A DNA stretch of 64,000 nt from Lacimicrobium alkaliphilum (GTDB taxonomy: Bacteria; Pseudomonadota; Gammaproteobacteria; Enterobacterales; Alteromonadaceae). Location of the stretch: positions 31,155-95,154 of the forward strand of contig NZ_NISX01000019.1 in NCBI RefSeq assembly GCF_002591895.1, read 5' to 3'. Below are positions 35,559 to 46,443 of the stretch, one piece after another. Made by a program: the position numbers and the translations under genes. Each line of letters opens with the position of its first letter. Within the stretch, counting starts at the first letter, position 1. Below the pieces are notes generated by a model that saw only the letters and a list, made by a program, of their open reading frames with translations, ran no database searches and was not told the DNA's origin.

Positions 35559-36695
35559 TCAGGCATCTCTTGGCAGACCTTTTTCGATAACACGAATCAG
35601 TCGCTGAGTTTGTCGTTCATTCGCCGCCCGTTGCTTCTGCCGTTGTTGCCCAAGAGCCCACTGAATATGCTCTTGCACCAGTTCGCTGCTTTTATCATAC
35701 GCCGTTGCCAGGGCATGGGTAATCTCTGCCGCATAGGGGGCATTGCCCAGCGCTACTGCAATATTACGCTGCCAGCGCTGAAAACCAATACGGCGGATTG
35801 GAGATCCTTCGGTGTTGCGTAAGAAAGTCTCTTCATCCCAGCTAAACAGTTCCAGCAAGGCCTTACCCTGCAACTGTTGGCGCGGATGAAAATCCGCCTC
35901 ATCAGTAAGGTGCGCATAGCGATTCCAGGGGCATACCAGCTGGCAGTCGTCGCAACCATAGATGCGGTTACCCATAAGTGGACGAAGTGACTCCGGAATT
36001 GCTCCTTTGAGCTCAATGGTCAGATAAGAAATACAACGGCGGGCATCCACAACGTAAGGTTCAACGATGGCCTGGGTCGGACAAATGGTGATACAGGCAT
36101 TACAACTGCCACAGCCCTCTTCTACCGGCTGGTCCACCGGCAGTGGCAGATTAATAAACAGCTCGCCGAGGAAAAACCAGGAGCCGGCTTCACGGTTCAG
36201 GGTCAGTGAATGTTTGCCGGTCCAGCCGAGTCCGGCCTTCTCTGCCACCGCATGTTCCAATACCGGCGCGGAATCCACAAAAGGTCTGAAGGCCAGATCA
36301 CTGACATGCTGTTCGATTTTTTGTCCGAGTTTTTTCAGACGCTGTCGCATTAGTTTGTGGTAATCACGGCCCAGAGCGTAGCGGCTGATATAACCTGACA
36401 GTTTATTTTTCAGGTTCCGGGCAAAGCCGGCATCGGGAGGCAGATAATCCATGCGTACACTGATTACACGAACCGTACCGGGCTGCAATTCGGCTGGCCT
36501 TGCCCGTTTCATTCCATGGGCGGCCATATACTCCATATCGCCATGCATCCCCTTATCCAGCCATCGTTGCAATGCTGTTTCATGACGGCTGAGATCCACA
36601 TCACAGATGCCTACCTGCTGAAAACCTAGCGCTTTCCCCCAGCTCTTGATATTTTCTGTTAACTGTTGCAGATATTGCGGGGATAGCTCAGCCAT
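35559..36695 (-). CDS. queG: Epoxyqueuosine reductase
   Basis: A 378-residue cobalamin- and iron-sulfur-dependent enzyme that makes queuosine from epoxyqueuosine in tRNA; E. coli QueG has 379. Two 4Fe-4S motifs are visible: CGSCNACITICPTQAIVEP (about 190-210) and CDDCQLVCPWN (about 242-252). The ATG at 36695 gives a normal N-terminus ([11 protein letters not shown]); the frame upstream to 36842 overlaps nnr and is rejected. It is head-to-head with nnr, whose start codon shares base 36695, so each promoter must lie inside the other gene or the initiation regions overlap. Confidence 0.94.
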   Translation of the reverse strand: MAELSPQYLQQLTENIKSWGKALGFQQVGICDVDLSRHETALQRWLDKGMHGDMEYMAAHGMKRARPAELQPGTVRVISVRMDYLPPDAGFARNLKNKLSGYISRYALGRDYHKLMRQRLKKLGQKIEQHVSDLAFRPFVDSAPVLEHAVAEKAGLGWTGKHSLTLNREAGSWFFLGELFINLPLPVDQPVEEGCGSCNACITICPTQAIVEPYVVDARRCISYLTIELKGAIPESLRPLMGNRIYGCDDCQLVCPWNRYAHLTDEADFHPRQQLQGKALLELFSWDEETFLRNTEGSPIRRIGFQRWQRNIAVALGNAPYAAEITHALATAYDKSSELVQEHIQWALGQQRQKQRAANERQTQRLIRVIEKGLPRDA

Positions 36696-38206
36696 TGAAA
36701 ACCTATAACGCCTTGATTGAACCTGCGAGTTTATCACACAAAATCTATGCCGCAGATGAGGTGCGCCAACACGAACCCCAGGCGGCAAAGCAAGCCCACC
36801 TGAACATGTATGAACTGATGGAGCGGGCCGGCCATGCCGCATTCAGACAATTGCTGGCATCGTTTCCGACATGCCGCCGGGTGCTCGTGCTCTGTGGCCA
36901 TGGAAATAACGGAGGGGACGGGTTTGTTTTCGCACGGCTGGCAAACGAAGCGGGCATGGAAGTCTGCCTGGTTGCCACAGGCGACAGTCAGAAATACTCT
37001 GCGGACACCCGCCAGGCACAACAAAAATGGCAAAGCAGTGGAGGAAAGACGCATAGCTGGCCCCTTTCACTGGCAAACCATGATGTGATCGTGGATGCCC
37101 TGCTCGGTACCGGAATTAAAGGGCAAGTGAGAGCCCCATACCGGGATATCATCGCGGCACTGAATCAGCAGACTATTCCCGTACTAAGTGTCGATTTGCC
37201 TTCCGGGTTACATGCCGATACAGGTGTGCCTTGCGGCATAGCAGTGAATGCCACCATCACCATTACTTTTGTGGGGATTAAGCAGGGTCTGGTCACCGGA
37301 GCGGGTAAACAACATTGTGGCAAACTGAGTTTCAATGCATTAGGCATTACACAATCCTTTAGTCAGCTGGCCACACCGACTGCCCTGCTTGCCTCTGCGG
37401 ATCGCCTGCCCGCTCTGCCACCAAGACCGCTAAACACCCACAAAGGAAGCTTTGGCCGACTACTGTGTATCGGTGGCAATCAGGGCATGCATGGCGCTAT
37501 TCGCCTCAGTGCAGAGGCCGCGCTTCGCAGCGGTGCAGGCCTGGTAAAAGTGCTCTGTCATCCTGAAAGTCACGCGCTGGTGGCCGAGGGCTTGCCTGAA
37601 CTTATGCTGGCCGCAGCCAGTGACGATATAGAACCGTTACTTAACTGGGCGAGTTGCATAGTGATCGGCCCGGGACTGGGTCAGGATAACTGGGCCAGAA
37701 CGTTGTTTGATGCACTACTGAAATATCAGATGCGGGCCGAAAAACCCATGTTAATCGATGCCGATGGTTTAAACCTGCTCGCACCCCCTGGACCGTCTAC
37801 TCTGCCCAAAAACTGCATACTCACGCCCCACCCCGGGGAAGCCGGGCGTCTGTTAGAGCAATCCACAGCAGATATACAATCGGATCGCTATCAGGCAATC
37901 ACCAGTCTGACCGAACACTATCAAAGCGTCGTTATACTGAAGGGGGCCGGCAGCCTGGTTTCCTCCACACAGCAGGTTTTTGTGCTCGAAGAGGGCAATC
38001 CCGGCATGGCCAGCGGAGGCATGGGCGACCTCCTCAGTGGCATCGTTGGAGGCCTGATGGCACAAGGCATGGATACGGCCAACAGCGCCCTGACCGGGGC
38101 CTGCATTCATGCCAGGGCCGGCGATTTATGCGCAGAAAAACAAGGGCAACGTGGTATGATCGCCAGTGATCTTATTCCCTTTATCAGAGAGCTGGTGAAC
38201 CGCTGA
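36695..38206 (+). CDS. nnr: Bifunctional NAD(P)HX epimerase / dehydratase
   Basis: A 503-residue two-domain metabolite-repair enzyme (E. coli YjeF/Nnr has 515). The N-terminal NAD(P)HX epimerase contains [20 protein letters not shown] (about 65-84) and [12 protein letters not shown]. The C-terminal ADP-dependent dehydratase contains [19 protein letters not shown] (about 249-267), [20 protein letters not shown] and [15 protein letters not shown]. The start is taken as TTG at 36695, with GGGGA at 36679-36683; TTG at 36713 is an alternative. It opens the nnr-tsaE-amiB-mutL-miaA-hfq-hflXKC row seen also in E. coli. Confidence 0.92.
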   Translation: MKTYNALIEPASLSHKIYAADEVRQHEPQAAKQAHLNMYELMERAGHAAFRQLLASFPTCRRVLVLCGHGNNGGDGFVFARLANEAGMEVCLVATGDSQKYSADTRQAQQKWQSSGGKTHSWPLSLANHDVIVDALLGTGIKGQVRAPYRDIIAALNQQTIPVLSVDLPSGLHADTGVPCGIAVNATITITFVGIKQGLVTGAGKQHCGKLSFNALGITQSFSQLATPTALLASADRLPALPPRPLNTHKGSFGRLLCIGGNQGMHGAIRLSAEAALRSGAGLVKVLCHPESHALVAEGLPELMLAAASDDIEPLLNWASCIVIGPGLGQDNWARTLFDALLKYQMRAEKPMLIDADGLNLLAPPGPSTLPKNCILTPHPGEAGRLLEQSTADIQSDRYQAITSLTEHYQSVVILKGAGSLVSSTQQVFVLEEGNPGMASGGMGDLLSGIVGGLMAQGMDTANSALTGACIHARAGDLCAEKQGQRGMIASDLIPFIRELVNR

Positions 38207-38659
38207 ATGAAAAAAGTTGTCCATATTGCTGATGAACGTGGCACACATGCGCTGGCAGAAAAGCTGGCTGAGAACTGTTCGATGGCCACCGTTATTTACC
38301 TCAACGGAGAACTGGGTGCAGGAAAAACCAGTTTTTGCCGGGCATTTATTCATGCTCTGGGTTATCAGGGCCGGGTGAAAAGTCCCACTTACACATTAGT
38401 AGAACCCTATGAAACTGAGCGCTGGCGAATCTTCCATTTTGACCTTTACCGCCTCAGCGACCCAGAAGAACTGGAGTTTATCGGCATCAGGGATTATTTT
38501 CAGTCTGATTGCCTGTGTCTGATAGAATGGCCGGAAAAAGGCGCAGGTCTCTTGGCACCGGCCGATTTGCAGATTAGTATAGATTTCAGTGACAATGGTC
38601 GAACTATTAGCCTGCATGGCCTGTCTGAACCGGGAATAGCCTTGCTTCAACAATTATAA
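38207..38659 (+). CDS. tsaE: tRNA t6A37 biosynthesis ATPase
   Basis: A 150-residue P-loop ATPase (E. coli TsaE/YjeE has 153) that works with TsaB and TsaD to form t6A at position 37 of ANN-decoding tRNAs. Walker A is LNGELGAGKTSFCRAFI (about 32-48), followed by VKSPTYTLVEPYE and FHFDLYRLSDPEELEFIG (about 78-95). The start follows the nnr stop with no gap, and amiB begins 7 bases after its stop. Confidence 0.95.
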   Translation: MKKVVHIADERGTHALAEKLAENCSMATVIYLNGELGAGKTSFCRAFIHALGYQGRVKSPTYTLVEPYETERWRIFHFDLYRLSDPEELEFIGIRDYFQSDCLCLIEWPEKGAGLLAPADLQISIDFSDNGRTISLHGLSEPGIALLQQL

Positions 38660-38666
38660 CGAGAAC

Positions 38667-39986
38667 ATGGCACTATACAGATCGACAATATGGCTTTGCC
38701 TGCTCATTTTATTGATTGCGGCTCCGGTAGCGGCGCAGAATAAGATGGAGAGTGTCAGGATATGGCCTTCTCCTACCAATACCAGGGTGGTTTTCGATTT
38801 AGCCGAAGCCCCTCAATACAGCTATTTTACCCTGCGTAACCCCACCCGCCTGGTGGTGGATTTAGCCGATACCAGCCAGAATCTCGATTTAAGTAAAATA
38901 AAAAACGACAGCGACCTGATTAGCCGGCTGCGCTATAGCAGCCCCAAAGATAAACACTCAGTACGGGTGGTGTTAGAGCTAAATGCGTCAGCCGACACCC
39001 AGATATTTTCGTTGCCACCAACGCCTCCCTATGGCGACAGACTGGTCATCGATCTGGGTAGCAGTAACGAAACCCCGCCACAGATAGTCAAACAGCAGGC
39101 TCAGGGTGCCAATCGCGACATTATTGTAGCAGTAGACGCAGGCCATGGCGGTGAGGATCCCGGTTCTATTGGCAGAGCAGGCAGCTATGAAAAAAATGTG
39201 GTACTGAGCATTGCCAAGAAACTGGCCAAACGTATTGATGATACCCCGGGTATGAAATCCGTACTGATTCGCACCGGTGATTATTATGTCGACCTTAACA
39301 AACGCACCGAACTGGCCAGGCGCAGTAAGGCCGACCTGCTGGTGTCGATTCATGCCGATGCATACACCACTCCCCAGCCCAGCGGAGCCTCAGTCTGGGT
39401 ATTGTCCATGAGGCGGGCCAACTCTGAGCTGGGTCGCTGGCTGGAAAACACCGAGAAGCATTCACAATTGCTCGGCGGTGCTGCCGAAGTGATTCAGGAT
39501 ACATCCAGCGAACGTTATCTGACTCAGGCACTGCTTGATATGTCCATGGATCACTCGCTGTCTACCAGCTATGAACTCAGTCGCGAAATTCTCAAAGAGA
39601 TGGGCCAGATCACCAAGTTACATAAGAAAGTGCCTCAGGCAGCCAGTCTCGCTGTGCTCACTTCACCGGATATTCCGTCGATACTGGTTGAAACCGGATT
39701 TATCTCCAATCCAAGAGAAGAAAAGAACCTGAACTGGGCGACTTTTCGTCAGAACATGGCTGACGCTGTATTTGGCGGTATCCGGCAGCATTTTAAAAAC
39801 AGACCACCGGATGGCACCCTATGGGCCAAGTTAAAACGTGAGAATCGCACCCATAAGGTCAGCCGCGGGGAATCTTTGTCGCTGCTGGCACAGCGTTACA
39901 ACGTACCGGTGAGCCAGATTAAGGCCGCTAACAACCTGGACACCGATATAGTGCGTATTGGCCAGGTTCTGACTATCCCCAACTAG
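38667..39986 (+). CDS. amiB: N-acetylmuramoyl-L-alanine amidase AmiB
   Basis: A 439-residue periplasmic amidase that splits septal peptidoglycan during cell separation. Signal peptide (about 1-23), AMIN domain (about 26-125, [16 protein letters not shown]), zinc amidase_3 domain (about 150-375) with [20 protein letters not shown] and [10 protein letters not shown], and one C-terminal LysM domain (about 395-438, [20 protein letters not shown]). AmiB is normally activated by EnvC; the LysM domain would help bind the wall. Part of the conserved tsaE-amiB-mutL row. Confidence 0.95.
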   Translation: MALYRSTIWLCLLILLIAAPVAAQNKMESVRIWPSPTNTRVVFDLAEAPQYSYFTLRNPTRLVVDLADTSQNLDLSKIKNDSDLISRLRYSSPKDKHSVRVVLELNASADTQIFSLPPTPPYGDRLVIDLGSSNETPPQIVKQQAQGANRDIIVAVDAGHGGEDPGSIGRAGSYEKNVVLSIAKKLAKRIDDTPGMKSVLIRTGDYYVDLNKRTELARRSKADLLVSIHADAYTTPQPSGASVWVLSMRRANSELGRWLENTEKHSQLLGGAAEVIQDTSSERYLTQALLDMSMDHSLSTSYELSREILKEMGQITKLHKKVPQAASLAVLTSPDIPSILVETGFISNPREEKNLNWATFRQNMADAVFGGIRQHFKNRPPDGTLWAKLKRENRTHKVSRGESLSLLAQRYNVPVSQIKAANNLDTDIVRIGQVLTIPN

Positions 39987-40000
39987 AAGTTATTCATATT

Positions 40001-41698
40001 TTGCCGATCCAGATACTCCCAGCCAGACTGGCTAACCAGATTGCCGCCGGAGAAGTGGTAGAACGCCCCGCATCGGTGATCAAAGAGTTAATTGAGAACA
40101 GTCTGGATGCCGGCGCCACCCGCATCGATATCGAAGTGGATAAAGGGGGGCATAAACGCATACTGGTCAGAGATAATGGGAGCGGAATACCTGAGCAAGA
40201 ATTGCAGCTGGCCCTGAGTCGTCATGCTACCAGCAAGATCACCAGCCTCGACGACCTCGAACAGATCATCAGCCTGGGATTCCGGGGGGAAGCACTTGCC
40301 AGTATCAGCGCTGTGGCCAGGCTGACACTCAGTTCAAAACCTTCTTCGCAACAACAGGGCTGGCAAGCCAAAGCGGAAGGTCGTGATATGACCGTGTCAC
40401 TGGCACCGGTTGCGCACCCTGATGGCACCAGTATCGAAGTGCTGGATTTGTTTTTTAACACACCGGCCAGACGTAAATTCCTGCGCACTGAAAAAACAGA
40501 GTTCGCTCATATTGATGAAATCGTCCGGCGCGTCGCCCTGAGTCGTTTCGATGTCGCCTTTAGTCTCAAACACAATGGCAAGATATTGCGTCAGTATCCA
40601 CAGGCAATGAATGAGCAGGCCAGAGAAAAACGTGTCGGTTTAATCTGTGGTCGCAAACTGATGGACGACGCGCTGAAAGTACAGAGTGAGTTTCAGCAAC
40701 TCCAGCTTCATGGCTGGTTATGCACAACGCCTCAGCCACAGAATGATGTTCAGTATTTCTACGTGAACGGGCGCATGATGCGCGACAAACTGATTAACCA
40801 TGCTATCCGTCAGGCGTTTGAGGGCTGGCTACCGGCAGATTTCCATCCGGCATTCGTGCTTTACCTGCAACTGGATGCCAAAGAAGTGGATGTGAACGTT
40901 CACCCCGCCAAACATGAAGTCCGTTTTCATCAATCGAGAATGGTACATGATTTTATCTTCCGGGCTGTGCGGGATATGCTGGAGAAGATCAGCGGCACAG
41001 AGGGCAATGAGATCACCCAAAGCCATACCCTTGAGCCGGCAGAGCCTGCCCATGATTACATTCGCCCATTGCAGCCTAAAGTATCGGAAACGGCCACATC
41101 CTACAGCGGACGCTCATCAGGTTCTGCAAGCCATTCAATAGCAGGCGCGAGCAGAGCGTATCAGCAGTTGATGAATGCCAATAAACCTTCTTCAACTGCT
41201 GATGTCGACTGGCTAATGCTCCGGCAACGCTATCTTTTGCTGGAATGGCGCCAACAATGCTGGATTCTGCCCTTGTATAAACTCCAGCATCACAGATTGT
41301 TATCCCAAATCAATCAGGGCGTACGTCAGCCTTTGTTGATGCCGGTGTCAATCAGTGCTGATAAAACCATGCAACAACATTTTCAGCGTCTGGCTGAGCC
41401 GCTGGAAAAGCTGGGACTTGAGTTGCAACTGGTGCGGGGAAAGCTGCTGCTGAAACAGGTACCTGCCGGCCTGCGCAATCTCAACTGGTCAGCGATTTTG
41501 CCTGAATTGCTATACAGCGAGCACAACCATCTCGAATCTGTACTGGCTAATGCGGCAAGCCCTGAAGGGGCCACCTATGACAAAGCTCAGGCTCAGTCAC
41601 TCTGGCACTGGTTTGTCACAACCGCAGACTGGCAGGATGTCATTAGCCGGCTCGCCCGGCCGCTCCCGGATAACTGGCTGGATGACTATGCAAACTGA
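40001..41698 (+). CDS. mutL: DNA mismatch repair protein MutL
   Basis: A 565-residue MutL that links MutS mismatch recognition to downstream repair. The N-terminal GHKL ATPase has [14 protein letters not shown] (about 30-43), [13 protein letters not shown] and [14 protein letters not shown] (about 92-105). The C-terminal dimerisation domain (about 380-565) lacks the DQHAxxExxxE endonuclease motif, as expected of an E. coli-type MutL. It is shorter than E. coli MutL (615), mostly in the linker. The start is TTG at 40001 and gives the universal MPIQ-LP N-terminus; its ribosome site is poor. Confidence 0.94.
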   Translation: MPIQILPARLANQIAAGEVVERPASVIKELIENSLDAGATRIDIEVDKGGHKRILVRDNGSGIPEQELQLALSRHATSKITSLDDLEQIISLGFRGEALASISAVARLTLSSKPSSQQQGWQAKAEGRDMTVSLAPVAHPDGTSIEVLDLFFNTPARRKFLRTEKTEFAHIDEIVRRVALSRFDVAFSLKHNGKILRQYPQAMNEQAREKRVGLICGRKLMDDALKVQSEFQQLQLHGWLCTTPQPQNDVQYFYVNGRMMRDKLINHAIRQAFEGWLPADFHPAFVLYLQLDAKEVDVNVHPAKHEVRFHQSRMVHDFIFRAVRDMLEKISGTEGNEITQSHTLEPAEPAHDYIRPLQPKVSETATSYSGRSSGSASHSIAGASRAYQQLMNANKPSSTADVDWLMLRQRYLLLEWRQQCWILPLYKLQHHRLLSQINQGVRQPLLMPVSISADKTMQQHFQRLAEPLEKLGLELQLVRGKLLLKQVPAGLRNLNWSAILPELLYSEHNHLESVLANAASPEGATYDKAQAQSLWHWFVTTADWQDVISRLARPLPDNWLDDYAN

Positions 41699-42614
41699 AC
41701 AACCGCCGGCAATATTCCTGATGGGGCCTACGGCCAGTGGTAAAACCGATCTGGCGATCCGTCTGACCCAGGCCTTACCCTGCGAGATCATTAGTGTCGA
41801 TTCAGCAATGATTTATACCGGAATGGATATCGGTACCGCTAAACCCACTGCTGAAGAGCTGGCGCTGGCACCGCACCGGCTTATTGACATACTGGATCCG
41901 GCTCAGGCCTATTCAGCAGCAGACTTTCGCCAGGATGCACTGCGAGAAATGCAGGAAATTACCAGCCGGGGCAAAATTCCGCTGCTGGTGGGTGGCACCA
42001 TGATGTACTTCAAAGTGTTATTGGAAGGTATATCCCCCCTGCCACCGGCAAATAAAACCATCAGGGCAGAAATTGAAGCCGAAGCCTTAAAACATGGCTG
42101 GGCCGCCATGCATCAACAACTTTCCCTAATTGATAAGACTGCGGCAAAGCGCATTCACCCAAATGATCCTCAACGTCTTACCAGGGCTCTGGAAGTACAG
42201 CGGATTACCGGTAAAAGCCTGACGGAATTAAGCCAGCACACCAGCCCCCCCTTGCCGTTCCGGGTAACCCAGTTTGCCATTGCTCCCAAGGACAGACAGG
42301 TATTGCATGATCGCATTGCCGAGCGATTTGAACTGATGTTACAGCAAGGATTTGAGCAGGAAGTCAGAAAATTGTTTCAAAGAACTGATCTACATGAAGA
42401 TTTACCTGCTATAAGATGTGTAGGTTATCGCCAGATGTGGGACCACCTTCAAAAAAGGTATGACCACCAGGAGATGACTTTCCGGGCTATAGTGGCTACC
42501 AGGCAACTGGCAAAACGACAGCTTACCTGGTTGCGAAGCTGGCAATCGCTAATCTGGTTGGATACATTTGCCGATAACAACCTTGAACAGCTTGTATCCC
42601 GGTTACCCGACTAG
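41688..42614 (+). CDS. miaA: tRNA dimethylallyltransferase
   Basis: A 308-residue enzyme that transfers dimethylallyl to A37 of tRNAs reading UNN codons; E. coli MiaA has 316. P-loop [14 protein letters not shown] (about 10-23), [20 protein letters not shown] (about 38-57), [14 protein letters not shown] and the C-terminal [14 protein letters not shown] are family motifs. The ATG at 41688 is chosen because GGA five bases before it can serve as a weak ribosome site; ATG at 41682 is nearly as good. The frame opening at 41550 is inside mutL. Overlap with mutL is 11 bases, so translation is probably coupled. Confidence 0.93.
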   Translation: MQTEQPPAIFLMGPTASGKTDLAIRLTQALPCEIISVDSAMIYTGMDIGTAKPTAEELALAPHRLIDILDPAQAYSAADFRQDALREMQEITSRGKIPLLVGGTMMYFKVLLEGISPLPPANKTIRAEIEAEALKHGWAAMHQQLSLIDKTAAKRIHPNDPQRLTRALEVQRITGKSLTELSQHTSPPLPFRVTQFAIAPKDRQVLHDRIAERFELMLQQGFEQEVRKLFQRTDLHEDLPAIRCVGYRQMWDHLQKRYDHQEMTFRAIVATRQLAKRQLTWLRSWQSLIWLDTFADNNLEQLVSRLPD

Positions 42615-42624
42615 CAGCAGGCGC

Positions 42625-42652
42625 TATACAGTGAGGGTAAAAACTGTATAAT
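42625..42652 (+). promoter_or_regulatory. Possible promoter of hfq
   Basis: TATACA (42625-42630), a 16-base spacer and a perfect TATAAT (42647-42652) lie between miaA and hfq, giving a leader of about 65 bases. E. coli hfq likewise has promoters near the end of miaA in addition to read-through. Confidence 0.45.
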
Positions 42653-42667
42653 CGGGAAATTGGCTAA

Positions 42668-42976
<309 letters not shown>

Positions 42977-42998
42977 TTGTTCAACCAGGAGGTAATGC

Positions 42999-44291
42999 TT
43001 GTTTGACCGTTACGAGGCAGGTGAACAGGCTGTACTTGTACATATAGATTTTCCCGATGAAAACAGCAAAGAGGATCTGCACGAACTGCAGTTACTGGTC
43101 TCTTCTGCCGGTGTCAACGCCATAGATCTGGTTACAGGGTCCCGCGCTACCCCCAGCGCAAGATATTTCGTCGGCAGCGGTAAAGCCGAAGAGATTGCTC
43201 AGGCTGTTAAAGTCAATAATGCTGATATCATTATTTTTAACCATTCTCTGTCTCCTTCCCAGGAGCGCAACCTCGAATCTGTCTGTAAATGCCGGGTGCT
43301 CGATCGTACCGGCCTGATTCTGGACATCTTTGCTCAGCGTGCCCGTACTCACGAAGGTAAATTACAGGTAGAGCTGGCCCAGTTAAGGCATATTTCGACC
43401 CGCTTGATCCGCGGCTGGACACACCTTGAAAGACAAAAAGGTGGCATTGGTCTGCGTGGTCCGGGTGAAACCCAGCTGGAAACTGACCGGCGTTTATTAC
43501 GCGCCCGGATCACCCATATTCTGCAACGTCTGAAAAAAGTTCAGAAGCAGCGCGAACAGAGCCGCCGGGCCAGAAGCCGGGCGGAAATGCCGACACTATC
43601 GCTGGTGGGCTATACCAACGCCGGTAAATCAACGCTGTTTAATACCATCACCTCGGCTGGTGTTTATGCCGCGGATCAGCTCTTTGCTACGCTTGACCCC
43701 ACACTGCGTAAAATTCAGCTACAGGATGTTGGGCCGGCTATCCTCGCCGATACGGTTGGTTTTATCCGTCATCTTCCCCACGATCTGGTGGCAGCGTTTA
43801 AAGCCACCCTGCAGGAAACACAGCAAGCGGAATTATTACTGCATGTGGTGGACTACGCCGACGAACAGCGCCTGGATAATATCGATCAGGTCAATATCGT
43901 ACTGGATGAAATTGACGCCGGAGACGTGCCTCAGTTAATGATTTGCAACAAAATCGACCAGCTGGATAACATTCAGCCTCATATCGACAGAGATGAGCAT
44001 GGCCGTCCAATCAGGGTTTGGGTGTCTGCTCAGAAGAATCAGGGAATTGATCTTCTGTTTGAGGCCATCAGCGAATCTATTGACCGGAGTATGGTACAGT
44101 ACAGCTTGCGTATTCCTCCCAAAGAGGGAAAACTGCGCGGGGCACTTTATCGTATGCAATGTATCTCTGGCGAATCTTATGCCGAAGATGGCGACTGGCT
44201 GGTAGATGTGCGCATGCCGGCAAAAGACTGGCATCAGTTGGAAAAACATCTGGCCAGCGATCTGACAACCTATGTAATCGATAAACATTAG
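42999..44291 (+). CDS. hflX: Ribosome-splitting GTPase HflX
   Basis: A 430-residue GTPase that rescues stalled ribosomes under stress; E. coli HflX has 426. The N-terminal HflX domain includes HALSP-like FNHSLSPSQERNLESVCKCR (about 78-97) and GGIGLRGPGETQLETDRR. The G domain has G1 GYTNAGKST (about 204-212), G3 ADTVGF and G4 CNKID. The start is TTG at 42999, well supported by AGGAGG (42987-42992) and by the conserved N-terminus FDRYEAGEQAVLVHI. Between hfq and hflK, as in E. coli. Confidence 0.95.
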   Translation: MFDRYEAGEQAVLVHIDFPDENSKEDLHELQLLVSSAGVNAIDLVTGSRATPSARYFVGSGKAEEIAQAVKVNNADIIIFNHSLSPSQERNLESVCKCRVLDRTGLILDIFAQRARTHEGKLQVELAQLRHISTRLIRGWTHLERQKGGIGLRGPGETQLETDRRLLRARITHILQRLKKVQKQREQSRRARSRAEMPTLSLVGYTNAGKSTLFNTITSAGVYAADQLFATLDPTLRKIQLQDVGPAILADTVGFIRHLPHDLVAAFKATLQETQQAELLLHVVDYADEQRLDNIDQVNIVLDEIDAGDVPQLMICNKIDQLDNIQPHIDRDEHGRPIRVWVSAQKNQGIDLLFEAISESIDRSMVQYSLRIPPKEGKLRGALYRMQCISGESYAEDGDWLVDVRMPAKDWHQLEKHLASDLTTYVIDKH

Positions 44292-44341
44292 TCGCGTGTA
44301 ACAAACGCAGTACCCATTTAACTTTTAATACGGAGAAAAAC

Positions 44342-45493
44342 ATGGCTTGGAATGAGCCTGGCGGCAACAATAACGACCCCTGGAAAAATCGCGGTGGCCG
44401 CGATCAGGGTCCACCGGATCTGGACGAGGTGTTTAAGAAGTTCTTCGACAAGCTCGGTTTTGGCGGCGGCAAAAAACCGTCCGGCAAGGGCTTCGGTGGC
44501 ATAGGTGCAGGATTGATTGCCGGTATATTGGTCGTCATCTGGTTTATCAGTGGCTTCTACACCGTAAAAGAAGCGGAAAGAGGCGTGGTACTCCGGTTTG
44601 GTGAATTCAGTCACTTTGTCGAGCCTGGCCTGCGCTGGAAGCCCACTTTTGTGGACTCGGTGGAAACCGTGAATGTTCGTTCTATCCGCACTATGCCCTC
44701 TTCAGGCTTTATGCTCACTGAAGATGAAAACGTGGTCCGGGTGGATATGGAAATCCAGTACCGGGTGATAGAACCCTTTAAGTACACCTTCGCCGTGGAC
44801 GATCCCGATGGCAGTCTGCGTCATGCACTGGACAGTGCTATTCGCTATGTGGTTGGCCATTCGCGCATGGATGATGTTCTCACCCGTGGCCGAGAACAAA
44901 CCCGTCAGCGTGTTTTTGAAGAGCTCACCGGCATTGTCACGCCCTATGATATGGGTATTGATGTGCTGGAAGTGAACTTTAAGGATGCCCGCCCGCCGGA
45001 AGAAGTCAAAGCCTCTTTCGATGATGCCATTGCCGCTCAGGAGGATGAACAACGCTTTATCCGCGAAGCCGAAGCCTATGCCCGTGAGATTGAGCCCACC
45101 GCCAGAGGCCGGGTAAATCGTATGGGTCAGGAGGCAGAAGCCTATAAACAACAGGTGATCCTCAAGGCCCGTGGTGAAGTGGCACGTTTCGAAGAACTGT
45201 TGCCTCAGTACGCCGCCGCGCCGCAAGTGACCCGTCAACGCCTGTATCTTGAAGCACTGGAAGAGATTTACAGCAAAACCAGCAAGGTTATGGTCGACAC
45301 CGATGGCACCGGCAATATGATGTACCTGCCACTGGATAAGATCCTCGAACGTCAGGGCGTATCAGGGGGGCTGCCTCTGGTACCGAGCAATGCACTTGAG
45401 GGGGTAAGGGGTACAACCCAAAGCAACCAGAGTGGTAACAGCTCACAAAATTCAGGCCGTACCAGCAGCAGATTCAGCGACGGGAGAAATTAA
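44342..45493 (+). CDS. hflK: FtsH protease modulator HflK
   Basis: A 383-residue inner-membrane SPFH/prohibitin protein; with HflC it forms a large cage around the FtsH protease. A Gly/Asn-rich cytoplasmic N-terminus (MAWNEPGGNNNDPWKNRGG), one membrane helix (about 56-76), a band-7 domain starting TVKEAERGVVLRFGEFSH, a long helical region and a Ser/Asn-rich tail. It lies 3 bases before hflC, so they form one translation unit. Confidence 0.95.
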   Translation: MAWNEPGGNNNDPWKNRGGRDQGPPDLDEVFKKFFDKLGFGGGKKPSGKGFGGIGAGLIAGILVVIWFISGFYTVKEAERGVVLRFGEFSHFVEPGLRWKPTFVDSVETVNVRSIRTMPSSGFMLTEDENVVRVDMEIQYRVIEPFKYTFAVDDPDGSLRHALDSAIRYVVGHSRMDDVLTRGREQTRQRVFEELTGIVTPYDMGIDVLEVNFKDARPPEEVKASFDDAIAAQEDEQRFIREAEAYAREIEPTARGRVNRMGQEAEAYKQQVILKARGEVARFEELLPQYAAAPQVTRQRLYLEALEEIYSKTSKVMVDTDGTGNMMYLPLDKILERQGVSGGLPLVPSNALEGVRGTTQSNQSGNSSQNSGRTSSRFSDGRN

Positions 45494-45496
45494 GAT

Positions 45497-46387
45497 ATGA
45501 AGAACTTTAGTATTGCCCTGATTGTCGTGCTGGTCATTCTTGGATTCAGTTCCCTGTTTGTGGTGGAAGAAGGCTATCGCGGCATCGTCATTCAATTCGG
45601 TAAAGTACGCCGTGACGAACAAACCGGCGACACCGCAGTGTATGAGCCAGGTCTGCATTTCAAACTGCCCTTTATTGACTCAGTGAAAATGCTTAATGCC
45701 AGGCTGCTGACGCTGGATGATGGCGCCAATCGCTTTGTTACCGCTGAGAAAAAAGATTTGATCGTCGATTCTTATGTGAAATGGCGCATTAAAGACTTTG
45801 CACGTTTCTACCTCGCTACGGGCGGCTTCAGAGATCAGGCCGAAGCCCTGCTCAGGCAGAAAGTCAATAACGGTCTGCGCAGTGAATTCGGTAACCGCAC
45901 CATCGCCGAGATTGTCTCCGGAGAACGTGCAGAGCTGATGAGTCAGGCGATGACTCAGTCCGCAGAAAGTGCCGAGGAACTGGGTATTGATATTATTGAT
46001 GTACGGGTCAAGCAGATTAACCTGCCCACCGAAATCAGTAACTCAATTTTCCAGCGTATGCGTGCAGAACGTGCCGCCGTGGCCAAAGAGCACCGCTCTG
46101 AAGGTCAGGAGCAGGCGGAAATCATTCGCGCCGATATTGATGCCAGGGTCACCGTCATGCTGGCCGATGCAGAGCGTAACGCCCGGCAGGTTCGTGGTGA
46201 AGGGGATGCAGAAGCGGCAGGTATTTACGCAGATGCATTTGGTAAAGATGCCGAATTCTATAGCTTCCTGCGCAGTATGCAGGCCTACAGAACCAGCTTT
46301 AACAGCAAGCAGGATCTGTTGATCCTGGAGCCTGACAGTGACTTCTTTAAATATATGAAGAACACTGGCGGGGAAAGACAGGACTGA
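45497..46387 (+). CDS. hflC: FtsH protease modulator HflC
   Basis: A 296-residue partner of HflK with an N-terminal membrane helix (about 4-22, FSIALIVVLVILGFSSLFVV) and an SPFH domain (VVEEGYRGIVIQFGKVRR). E. coli HflC has 334 residues. The C-terminal half is a charged helix (EHRSEGQEQAEIIRADID) ending YSFLRSMQAYRTSF, typical of the family. A strong terminator follows 20 bases after the stop codon and ends this transcription unit. Confidence 0.95.
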   Translation: MKNFSIALIVVLVILGFSSLFVVEEGYRGIVIQFGKVRRDEQTGDTAVYEPGLHFKLPFIDSVKMLNARLLTLDDGANRFVTAEKKDLIVDSYVKWRIKDFARFYLATGGFRDQAEALLRQKVNNGLRSEFGNRTIAEIVSGERAELMSQAMTQSAESAEELGIDIIDVRVKQINLPTEISNSIFQRMRAERAAVAKEHRSEGQEQAEIIRADIDARVTVMLADAERNARQVRGEGDAEAAGIYADAFGKDAEFYSFLRSMQAYRTSFNSKQDLLILEPDSDFFKYMKNTGGERQD

Positions 46388-46406
46388 TAAGCTCTGTACT
46401 TGTAAG

Positions 46407-46429
46407 AAGGCCCTGCGGGGCCTTTTTTG
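46407..46429 (+). terminator. Rho-independent terminator after hflC
   Basis: AAGGCCC-TGCG-GGGCCTT (46407-46424) followed by TTTT. It lies between hflC and the PLP-enzyme gene, so the latter is expected to need its own promoter or read-through. Confidence 0.9.
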
Positions 46430-46443
46430 TATAAGGAAAAAAC

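Noticed and set aside
40001..41698. MutL considered truncated because it is about 50 residues shorter than E. coli MutL
   Set aside because: Both the ATPase and C-terminal domains are present and in frame; the difference falls in the variable linker.
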